A stretch of DNA of 64,000 nt from Allosaccharopolyspora coralli (GTDB lineage: Bacteria > Actinomycetota > Actinomycetes > Mycobacteriales > Pseudonocardiaceae). The stretch lies in assembly GCF_009664835.1 (NCBI RefSeq), contig NZ_CP045929.1, forward strand, positions 4,340,001 through 4,404,000, given 5' to 3'. Shown in pieces: positions 57,413 to 64,000 of the stretch; within the stretch, counting starts at the first letter, position 1; every line of letters begins with the position of its first letter. The notes beneath the pieces were generated by a model that searched no databases, was not told the DNA's origin, and saw only the letters and a list, made by a program, of their open reading frames with translations. The translations under genes and the position numbers were made by a program.

Positions 57413-57853
57413 ATGCCGCTTGAAGGAGAATACGAACCCAACACCATGCAATGGGTGCGCGACCAGGTCGAGCAGATCGAGAGTTCCGGCGGCCGCGACG
57501 GCACCACGATGCGCGGCATGCCGGTCATCGTGATCACCAGCCAAGGTGCCAAGTCCGGCAAGCTGCGCAAAACACCCGTCATGAAGGTCGAGCACGAGGG
57601 GCGCTACGCCGCCGTCGCCTCGCTCGGCGGGGCACCCACGCACCCGGTCTGGTACTACAACCTGAAGGCTCATCCCCGTGTCGAGGTCCAGGACGGCATG
57701 TCAAAGCAGGACATGATCGCGCGCGAGATCTCCGGCGACGAGAAGTCGCAGTGGTGGGACCGGGCCGTGGCCGCCTACCCCGATTACGCCGACTATCAGC
57801 GCAAGACCGACCGCGACATCCCGGTGTTCGTGCTCGAACCGGCTTCGGACTGA
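57413..57853 (+). CDS. Deazaflavin (F420)-dependent nitroreductase family protein
   Basis: The 146-residue protein has the Ddn/F420H2-dependent reductase split-barrel fold: [29 protein letters not shown] binds the F420 phosphate, followed by [22 protein letters not shown]. Members reduce quinones, nitroimidazoles or other electrophiles with F420H2. ATG 57413 has a weak ribosome site; an upstream in-frame extension is not convincing. F420 genes are not in the window. Confidence 0.88.
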   Translation: MPLEGEYEPNTMQWVRDQVEQIESSGGRDGTTMRGMPVIVITSQGAKSGKLRKTPVMKVEHEGRYAAVASLGGAPTHPVWYYNLKAHPRVEVQDGMSKQDMIAREISGDEKSQWWDRAVAAYPDYADYQRKTDRDIPVFVLEPASD

Positions 57854-58164
57854 GCCCGCCCGCCGCTTGGTTCCGTTCCCGCCGCTGACAAGGCGCACGT
57901 GTGGCCCGGCTTCGTGCCGGGCCACACCTACGAGCACGGCAGCGACGAACCGAGGGAACATGCAGCGCAACGTGCGGTTGTGCCGCGCGTTACGGTGGAG
58001 GTGCGCCGTGGTTCAGCAGGTAGCCAGGATACGAGACCGCCACATCCGGGTCGGTTCTCGATCGATGCGCCTTCGGGATCGCGCGCTGTTTCCTCGTCCG
58101 CTGACCTCCCGAAGCCGCAGGCACAGCATCGAGGCCGACCCCGTGAGAGGGGAGGCTTCGGGCC
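57854..58164. other. Intergenic region before the STAS gene
   Basis: These 311 bases hold the hairpin at 57899-57927 and presumably the promoter of the STAS/DUF2267 pair. I see no clear promoter boxes and no supported gene. Confidence 0.45.
57899..57927 (+). terminator. Terminator after the nitroreductase gene
   Basis: GTGTGGCCCGGC and GCCGGGCCACAC form a perfect 12-bp stem around a TTCGT loop, 45 bases after the nitroreductase stop. No U run follows. Confidence 0.75.
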
Positions 58165-58560
58165 ATGACTGTGACTCTGGACCCGACCGAGCACGCGATT
58201 GCCCGCCGTGCCGCGGGATGTCAGCTCTGCGTCCGGCACTATCCGGACGAGGCCACCGCCGTCGTCTCGGTACACGGCGAGTGTGACGAGCTGGTGGCCC
58301 CGCGGTTGGCCGAACTGCTCGGCACCCGCATGCAGAGCACCCTGGCCACCGTGGTCGTCGACCTTTCCGGGGTGGATTTCCTGGGCGTGGCAGCCCTGCA
58401 GACCCTCGCGACTGCGGCACACCGCGCCACGACTCAGGGGATCACGCTGCAGGTCAGCCACGGGCCGCCGTGTGTGGAGCGTGCCCTGGCCGCAGGCGGC
58501 CTGACCGCATGGATCGAGCGCACGAGCCCCGCCGCTGCGGCGGTGGAGGTTCCGGCCTGA
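58165..58560 (+). CDS. STAS-domain protein without the usual phospho-serine
   Basis: The 131-residue STAS protein (VVSVHGECDELVAPRLAELL, VVVDLSGVDFLGVAALQTLA) resembles anti-sigma factor antagonists. In SpoIIAA-type proteins the loop reads DSSGL with a serine that a kinase phosphorylates; here it reads GVAAL, so regulation by that route is unlikely. ATG 58165 has GGGGAGG upstream. It is followed after 26 bases by the DUF2267 gene. No sigma factor or anti-sigma kinase is adjacent. Confidence 0.85.
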   Translation: MTVTLDPTEHAIARRAAGCQLCVRHYPDEATAVVSVHGECDELVAPRLAELLGTRMQSTLATVVVDLSGVDFLGVAALQTLATAAHRATTQGITLQVSHGPPCVERALAAGGLTAWIERTSPAAAAVEVPA

Positions 58561-58586
58561 CGCCACGACGAAAAGGAGGGGTCGCG

Positions 58587-58979
58587 ATGGACTACGACGA
58601 GTTCCTCGCGCGTGTCGGTGACCATGGCGGACCCACGGACCGCGCCCACGCGGATGCCGCGAGCAAGCAGATCCTCGCCGCGTTGGGCCAGCGACTGGCC
58701 GGAAACGAACCGCACGATCTGGCCAGTCAGCTGCCGGCGGAGGTGCAGCAACCGCTGCTGCGACCCACCGGAGAGGCCGAGATCGGAGACGATCTCGACG
58801 ATTTCCTGCGCCGCGTGGCCGACCGCGAAGGGCGTGGCTGCGACACCGAACAGGCGCTGGCACACGCGCGGGCGGTGTTGGGCACCATCGCCGGTTTCGT
58901 GTCCGCAGGCGAGATCGAGGATCTCCGTTCGCAGCTGCCGACCGGGTATGCGGCTCTGTTCGAGTTCCCGACGAGCTGA
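58587..58979 (+). CDS. DUF2267 protein
   Basis: The 130-residue protein has two repeats of the DUF2267 helical unit: YDEFLARVGDHGG...ILAALGQRLAGNEPHDLASQLP and LDDFLRRVADREG...VLGTIAGFVSAGEIEDLRSQLP. The function of DUF2267 is unknown. ATG 58587 has AAGGAGG five bases upstream, and the gene is probably cotranscribed with the STAS gene. Confidence 0.88.
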   Translation: MDYDEFLARVGDHGGPTDRAHADAASKQILAALGQRLAGNEPHDLASQLPAEVQQPLLRPTGEAEIGDDLDDFLRRVADREGRGCDTEQALAHARAVLGTIAGFVSAGEIEDLRSQLPTGYAALFEFPTS

Positions 58980-59038
58980 TCCAGCGACACCGCTGCGACG
59001 GCGAACCCGGCACCTTCCGCTCGTTTCACTCGCCCTGA

Positions 59039-60012
59039 GAGGCTGTCTTGGATCCCGGTGGTGGGCATGTGAAGGGCCTCTGCTAGTGATCGTGATGCCA
59101 GTCATGATCACTAACAGCAGAGGCCCGACTCAGTTTGTACCCCACGACGCCTTCGTCCAGCGCATCGGCCCGCATTCGCCGCTACCCGTCGGACATGACG
59201 GACGCCGAGTGGGCAGTGATCGAACCACTGCTGCCCACGGCGGCGTGTGCCAGCCCGGCCGGGGGGCGTCCGGAGAAGCACCACCGCCGCGACATCGTCG
59301 ACGCGATCCGCTACGTCACCGACAACGGAGTGAAATGGCGCGCGCTTCCCGTGGACTTTCCGCCCTGCAAGACCGTGTACGGCTTTTTCGCTCGCTGGCG
59401 CGAGAACGGCACGGTGGAAATAATGCGTGATGCGCTGCGTGAACAGGTCCGCCAGCAGGCCGGCCGGCGCCCGCGGCCCACCGCAGCCGCCATCGACGCG
59501 CAATCGGTGCGCGCCGCCGAAACAGTCGGTGACTCCACCCGCGGCTACGACGCCGGCAAGAAGGTCAACGGCCGCAAACGCCACATCGCCGTGGACACCA
59601 TGGGACTGCTGCTGGTCGTCATGGTCACCGCCGCCAACTTGCAAGACCGGCCCGCCGGGCGCCCTCTGCTGTCACTGCTGCACCGCGCCCACCACAGGGT
59701 GCGCCACATCTGGGCCGACGGCGGCTACACCGGAACCCTGCTGACCTGGGCGAAAACAACCCTGGGCATCACCGTCGAGATCGTGAAAAAACTCGCCGAA
59801 CAAACCGGGTTCGTGCCCCTGCACCGCCGATGGGTCGTCGAACGAACCTTCGCCTGGATCAGCCAAGCCCGCCGCAACACCCGCGACTACGAACGCCTCC
59901 CCGAACACTCCGAGGCCTTCATCAACTGGGCCATGATCACTATGATGAGCCGACGACTGACCCGCCCACAAACGCGGGCCCCCACCCCCTAACCAAGATC
60001 AAAGACAGGCTC
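59039..60012. mobile_element. IS5-family insertion sequence
   Basis: The 974-bp element has 16-bp terminal inverted repeats (left GAGGCTGTCTTGGATC, right GATCAAAGACAGGCTC) with 14 of 16 positions matching. TGA flanks both ends (59036-59038 and 60013-60015), a 3-bp TNA-type target duplication in a CTGAG context. One transposase gene fills it. The element lies between the DUF2267 gene and the paoABC-like operon and appears complete. Confidence 0.88.
59135..59992 (+). CDS. IS5-family DDE transposase
   Basis: The 285-residue transposase has the DUF4096-type N-terminus (MTDAEWAVIEPLLP). The DDE triad is intact: Asp in AAIDAQSV, Asp in IWADGGYTG and Glu in RWVVERTFAW, followed by the DYERLPEHSEAFINWAM segment. 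It is one continuous frame, unlike relatives that need frameshifting. The listed start is a TTG with AGAGG upstream; ATG 59195 (at MTDAEW) is the alternative. Confidence 0.9.
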   Translation: MYPTTPSSSASARIRRYPSDMTDAEWAVIEPLLPTAACASPAGGRPEKHHRRDIVDAIRYVTDNGVKWRALPVDFPPCKTVYGFFARWRENGTVEIMRDALREQVRQQAGRRPRPTAAAIDAQSVRAAETVGDSTRGYDAGKKVNGRKRHIAVDTMGLLLVVMVTAANLQDRPAGRPLLSLLHRAHHRVRHIWADGGYTGTLLTWAKTTLGITVEIVKKLAEQTGFVPLHRRWVVERTFAWISQARRNTRDYERLPEHSEAFINWAMITMMSRRLTRPQTRAPTP

Positions 60013-60059
60013 TGAGGGAGGGTATCCCGGGAGCGACGGCCACGGCGAAGGGACTTCGT

Positions 60060-60560
60060 ATGGACCAGTCGGTCACGGTCACCGTCGACGGGGTGACCCG
60101 GACACTGTCGTTGGACACGCGCACCACCGTGCTCGACGCGCTCCGCGAGCGGCTCGGTGTCACCTCGGTCAAGAAGGGGTGCGACCACGGGCAGTGTGGC
60201 GCGTGCACGGTGCTGCTCGACGGTCGCCGGGCCACGACCTGCTTGAGCTTCGCCGTCGCGCACGAAGGCTCGGAGATCGTTACCGCGGAAGGTCTCGCCG
60301 ACCAGAACCTGCACCCGGTGCAGCGGGCATTCCTCGACCACGACGGTTTTCAGTGCGGGTACTGCACGCCTGGCCAGGTCTGCGCTGCGGTGGGAATGCT
60401 GGAGGAGGCCAAGGCCGGATCGCCGAGCTACGTCACCGAGGACCTCACGGCGGACCCCGCGCTCGACGACGAGGAGATCCGCGAGCGGATGAGCGGCAAC
60501 CTCTGCCGCTGCGGCGCGTACGCCAACATCGTCAGTGCGATCCGGGAGGCGTCCGAGTGA
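60060..60560 (+). CDS. paoA: 2Fe-2S subunit of molybdenum hydroxylase (PaoA/YagT type)
   Basis: The 166-residue iron-sulfur subunit has both [2Fe-2S] motifs of the xanthine oxidase family: CDHGQCGACTVLLDG (plant ferredoxin type) and CGYCTPGQ...CRCGAY (helical domain). No twin-arginine signal is present, unlike E. coli PaoA, so the enzyme is probably cytoplasmic. The ATG has AAGGG upstream and lies only 47 bases from the IS5 element end. Its stop overlaps the GTG of the FAD subunit. Confidence 0.88.
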   Translation: MDQSVTVTVDGVTRTLSLDTRTTVLDALRERLGVTSVKKGCDHGQCGACTVLLDGRRATTCLSFAVAHEGSEIVTAEGLADQNLHPVQRAFLDHDGFQCGYCTPGQVCAAVGMLEEAKAGSPSYVTEDLTADPALDDEEIRERMSGNLCRCGAYANIVSAIREASE

Positions 60561-61546
60561 TCCCGTTCGACTATCGACGCGCCCGCACCAGCGACGAAGC
60601 GGTCACCACTGTCGCCGACTCACCGCGCGCAGCCTTCCTCGGCGGCGGCACGAACCTCGTCGACCACATGAAACTCGGTGTCGCCGAGCCCGAGCTGCTG
60701 GTCGACGTCACCGGACTGGCTCCGGACACCGTCGAATCCCTCGATGAGGGAGGTGTGCGCATCGGCGCGGCGGTGCGCAACAGCGACTTGGCGAACGAGC
60801 CGGTGATTCGTCAGCGCCACCCGGCCCTGTCGCGCGCCCTGCTCGCCGGAGCGTCCGGGCAGCTACGCAACCTCGCCACGACCGGCGGCAACCTGCTGCA
60901 ACGCACCCGGTGCCCTTACTTCCAAGACGTGACGACCCCGTGCAACAAACGGGAGCCCGGCTCGGGATGTTCAGCTCTCGACGGATACACGCGCTATCAC
61001 GCGGTGCTCGGGGCGTCCTCGGAGTGTGTGGCGACCCATCCCTCGGACATGGCTGTGGCCATGACCGCGCTGGACGCGGTCGTGCACACGCGGGGACCGG
61101 AGGGCGAACGAAGCATCCCCGTCGCGGAGTTGCACCGACTGCCCGGTGATCACCCCGAACACGACACCGTCCTCGGACACGGCGAACTCATCACCGCCGT
61201 GGACGTTCCCGCACCCCCACACGGCGCACGCTCGACCTACCGCAAGGTGCGCGACCGTGCCTCGTACGCGTTCGCGTTGGTCTCGGTCGCCGCCGAGGTC
61301 GTCGTCGACAACGGCACCGTACGGAGCGCGCGGATCGCCTTCGGCGGCCTGACCCACAAGCCCTGGCGTGCCACGACCGCCGAACAGGCGATCGAAGGAC
61401 AACAGGCCACGGACGCGGACTTCCGCTCCGCCGCGGACGCCGAACTCGCCGTCGCACAGCCACTGCGCGACAACGCCTACAAGCTGCCGTTGGCACGGAA
61501 CACGCTCGCGACCGTGCTGCGTGAGTTGACCAGCGAGGAGAGCTGA
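60557..61546 (+). CDS. paoB: FAD and 4Fe-4S subunit of molybdenum hydroxylase (PaoB/YagS type)
   Basis: The 329-residue protein binds FAD (AAFLGGGTNLVDHMKLGVAE; GQLRNLATTGGNLLQRTRC). It also has a cysteine-rich insert (RCPYF, PCNKREPGSGC, SSEC) matching the extra [4Fe-4S] cluster known in E. coli PaoB. The start is GTG 60557. It overlaps both neighbours, so the three subunits are made together. Confidence 0.88.
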   Translation: MIPFDYRRARTSDEAVTTVADSPRAAFLGGGTNLVDHMKLGVAEPELLVDVTGLAPDTVESLDEGGVRIGAAVRNSDLANEPVIRQRHPALSRALLAGASGQLRNLATTGGNLLQRTRCPYFQDVTTPCNKREPGSGCSALDGYTRYHAVLGASSECVATHPSDMAVAMTALDAVVHTRGPEGERSIPVAELHRLPGDHPEHDTVLGHGELITAVDVPAPPHGARSTYRKVRDRASYAFALVSVAAEVVVDNGTVRSARIAFGGLTHKPWRATTAEQAIEGQQATDADFRSAADAELAVAQPLRDNAYKLPLARNTLATVLRELTSEES

Positions 61547-63627
61547 TGACCCGAGCGGTGACGCCCCGCGCGATGGGCACCGACCACGAACGTCTCGACG
61601 GGCGCGCCAAGGTCACCGGCACTGCCCCGTACGCCTGCGAGTACCCCACCGAGGACACCGTCCATCTGCATCCGGTGCAGGCTGCCGTCGCACGAGGCCG
61701 CATCACCTCGATCGACACGGCGGCGGCCGAGGCACTCGACGGCGTGCATGCGGTGCTGACGCATCTCAACGCTCCCCCGCTGTACACCGAGGATCGGGAA
61801 CTGGCGGTCCTGCAGTCCGACGAGATCTCCTTCCGCGGCCAGCTCGTCGGGGCGGTGATCGCCGATCACCCGGAGATCGCTCGGCACGCCGCCGACCTCG
61901 TCCGCGTCACCGTCGACCAGCAGCTCCACGACGCTCGCCTGAGCACCGAACGCGACGACCTCTACAAGCCCGACGTGGTCAATCCGGCCTTCGACACCGA
62001 CACCCGCGACGGGGACGTCGAGACGGCGATGGCCGCGGCCGAGCACACGATCGACCAGCGCTACACCACTCCGATGGAACACAACAACCCGATGGAGCCG
62101 CACAGCAGCATCGCGCTCTGGGACGGCGAACAGCTGACCCTGCACGACTCCACACAGGGCGCCCACACAGTGCGTTCCACACTGGCGCCCGCACTCGGGC
62201 TGGCGCCGGAGAGCGTGCACGTCGTCGCTCGACACGTCGGGGGCGGATTCGGCGCCAAGGGCATGCCGCACGCCAACGTGGTGTTGGCCGCCCTCGCCGC
62301 GCGGCACGTGCCCGGCAGGCCGGTCAAGTTCGCGCTCACACGCCAGCAGATGTTCCCCCTCGCCGGACATCGCACCCCCACCCTCCAGCGGATGCGGCTG
62401 GCCTCCGACGGCGACGGGCGGCTCACGGCGCTGGCGCACGACGTCGTCGAGCACACCTCTCGGATCAAGGAGTTCGCCGAGCAGACCGCCGTGTGCAGCC
62501 GCAACATGTACGCGACCCCGAACCGCAGCACGAGCCACCGCCTGGCCCCGCTCGACGTTCCGGTGCCGTCCTGGATGCGGGCGCCCGGCGAATGCCCCGG
62601 CATGTTCGCCGCCGAAGTGGCCATGGACGAGCTCGCCACGGAGGTCGGCGTCGACCCGATCGAACTGCGGCTGCGCAACGAGCCCGACACCGACCCCGAG
62701 ACGGGCCTGCCGTTCTCCAGCCGCAACCTCGCCGCCTGCCTGCAGCAGGGTGCGGAGCGGTTCGGCTGGAACCCGCACGACCCCGAGCCTGGGACACGCC
62801 GGCACCGCGACTGGCTCGTCGGCACCGGCGTCGCCTCGTCGATCTATCCCGTGTTCCGCATGGCCGGGTCGACCGCGACGATCACGGTCGACGACGCCGG
62901 GAACCACCTCGTCGAGATCGGTGCGACCGACATCGGCACCGGTACCTGGACCGCGCTGACGCAGATCTCAGCCGACGCACTGGAGGTCCCGGTCGAGCGG
63001 ATCGACCTGCGTATCGGCGGCACGGATCTCCCCGAAGCGTCCGTGGAAGGCGGCTCGACGGGCATCACGTGCTGGGGGTCGGCGATCGTCGACGCCGCAC
63101 ACCGGCTCCGGGCCGAGCACGGTGACTCCCCGCAGGCGAACGCACGCGCCACCGGCAGTCAGCAGGACAACCCGGACACCGGGCGCTTCGCCATGCACGC
63201 CTTCGGCGCGCAGTTCGCCGAAGTCCACGTCCACGCCGACACGGGTGAAGTCCGGGTTCCGCGCATGCTCGGCATCTTCGCCGCCGGACGGATCATCAAC
63301 CCGCGCACCGCGCGTTCGCAGTTCCTCGGCGGGATGACCATGGGCCTGTCCATGGCGCTGCACGAGGACAGCGTCCTGGACCCCCGCTTCGGCCACGTCG
63401 TCAACCACGACTTCGCCGGGTACCACATCGCCTCGAACGCCGACATCGGCGACATCGACATCACCTGGCTCGACGAAGACGACCCGTACGTGAACCCCAT
63501 GGGTTCCAAGGGGATCGGCGAAATCGGCATCGTCGGCACCGCCGCCGCGATCGCCAACGCGGCCTATCACGCCACCGGGATTCGAGCCCGAGACCTGCCC
63601 CTCACGCCCGACACCTTCCTGACCTGA
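61546..63627 (+). CDS. paoC: Molybdopterin subunit of aldehyde/xanthine-type hydroxylase (PaoC/YagR type)
   Basis: The 693-residue catalytic subunit has the molybdenum cofactor motifs HVGGGFGAKG, MRAPGECPG and the catalytic Glu659 in GSKGIGEIG. PaoC homologues oxidise aldehydes, often aromatic ones; xanthine is less likely. The ATG overlaps the PaoB stop by one base. The MocD/PaoD chaperone that inserts the cofactor in E. coli is not in the window. Confidence 0.9.
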   Translation: MTRAVTPRAMGTDHERLDGRAKVTGTAPYACEYPTEDTVHLHPVQAAVARGRITSIDTAAAEALDGVHAVLTHLNAPPLYTEDRELAVLQSDEISFRGQLVGAVIADHPEIARHAADLVRVTVDQQLHDARLSTERDDLYKPDVVNPAFDTDTRDGDVETAMAAAEHTIDQRYTTPMEHNNPMEPHSSIALWDGEQLTLHDSTQGAHTVRSTLAPALGLAPESVHVVARHVGGGFGAKGMPHANVVLAALAARHVPGRPVKFALTRQQMFPLAGHRTPTLQRMRLASDGDGRLTALAHDVVEHTSRIKEFAEQTAVCSRNMYATPNRSTSHRLAPLDVPVPSWMRAPGECPGMFAAEVAMDELATEVGVDPIELRLRNEPDTDPETGLPFSSRNLAACLQQGAERFGWNPHDPEPGTRRHRDWLVGTGVASSIYPVFRMAGSTATITVDDAGNHLVEIGATDIGTGTWTALTQISADALEVPVERIDLRIGGTDLPEASVEGGSTGITCWGSAIVDAAHRLRAEHGDSPQANARATGSQQDNPDTGRFAMHAFGAQFAEVHVHADTGEVRVPRMLGIFAAGRIINPRTARSQFLGGMTMGLSMALHEDSVLDPRFGHVVNHDFAGYHIASNADIGDIDITWLDEDDPYVNPMGSKGIGEIGIVGTAAAIANAAYHATGIRARDLPLTPDTFLT

Positions 63628-63716
63628 CCGGGAAGCACCGTCGCGTGCTCACGGAGCGCTGTCTCCATGCGGGAACCGACGCCCGCCATCGGTCTTGTGT
63701 ACGCCCGGAGGGCAGG

Positions 63717-64000
63717 TCACGGTAGCTCAACGGTCGGGGCCTGATCACCACCGGAGACGCCGACAGCAACACCGAGCTTGTCGTACGGCACGGGCACGCA
63801 ACCCATCGAGATCAGCCGCGAGAGACGGATACTTCGCTGGTCCAGTTCGACCAAAACCGAACGAGGCATTACCCGGAACTCCCACTGAGCTATGTCGAAA
63901 ACGTCGTACGACGCTGGTTCACGAGCGGTGTTCAGGGCGAACACGTACACATCAGCTCGGAATTCGCGCCGACTACCCCGATACGCCCTGCCGTCCGCAG
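63717..64000 (-). CDS. C-terminal part of an uncharacterised protein (5' end outside window)
   Basis: An open frame enters from the right edge and ends at 63717; 94 codons are visible (ADGRAYRGSRREFRADVYVF...). The stretch RADVYVFALNTAREPASYDVFDIAQWEFRV resembles, from memory, the end of PD-(D/E)XK-like nuclease-fold proteins of unknown role. The fold assignment is tentative. The start codon is not in the window; an internal GTG at 63950 is probably not it. Confidence 0.5.
   Translation of the reverse strand, partial: ADGRAYRGSRREFRADVYVFALNTAREPASYDVFDIAQWEFRVMPRSVLVELDQRSIRLSRLISMGCVPVPYDKLGVAVGVSGGDQAPTVELP

Overview
The window is high-GC DNA from an actinobacterium. The gene set suggests the Pseudonocardiaceae (Saccharomonospora, Prauserella or Amycolatopsis type). 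The grounds are the rpmG-hadA-hadB-trpT-secE-nusG-rplK-rplA order, an mceG/mkl ATPase beside rplJ-rplL, a conservon (cvnABCD), an EspC/WXG type VII secretion cluster, zinc-type L33, and a TTG-started rpoB. Genus is inference; no rRNA gene is present.

Most of the left two thirds is the transcription/translation core, read right to left on the minus strand: tRNA-Thr, tRNA-Met, rpmG, hadA, hadB (42,982-41,513); tRNA-Trp, secE, nusG, rplK, rplA (39,920-36,959); rplJ, rplL with a leader hairpin (35,559-34,500); rpoB, rpoC (18,675-11,146); and rpsL, rpsG, fusA (2,722 to the left edge, fusA incomplete). Other genes sit between these blocks. An eleven-gene mce lipid-import operon (34,193-22,592) lies between rplL and rpoB. 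A TPR-CHAT protein whose protease dyad looks lost diverges from rpoB (19,321-22,509). An unknown membrane protein follows rpoC. A plus-strand cluster encodes a small coiled-coil protein, a YbaB-like protein, an EspC-like protein and a WXG-type protein (6,857-9,445). A double-domain ADP-ribosylglycohydrolase (6,573-3,253) precedes rpsL. An aminotransferase gene separates hadB from tRNA-Trp.

The right third is accessory. It has a membrane GAF-GGDEF-EAL protein with a degenerate GGDEF site, then a conservon (cvnA-cvnD, 51,581-46,513), and a DUF485/acetate-symporter pair. An arylamine N-acetyltransferase gene is cut in two by a 2.04 kb IS607-family element. Next come an F420-type nitroreductase, a STAS protein with no phosphorylatable serine, and a DUF2267 protein. 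A complete IS5-type insertion sequence lies just upstream of a three-gene molybdenum hydroxylase operon (paoABC-like). A gene runs off the right edge.

The most unusual points are: the precise IS607 junction, whose removal would restore the acetyltransferase frame; a palindromic repeat family at three convergent gene ends, expanded at one into 98-bp periodic copies; an 85-bp MITE-like palindrome flanked by GTT; two multidomain proteins with lost catalytic residues (CHAT protein, N-terminal ADP-ribosylglycohydrolase domain); and hairpins at the YbaB and rplJ leaders. I did not find a clearly new multi-gene defence or signalling system.
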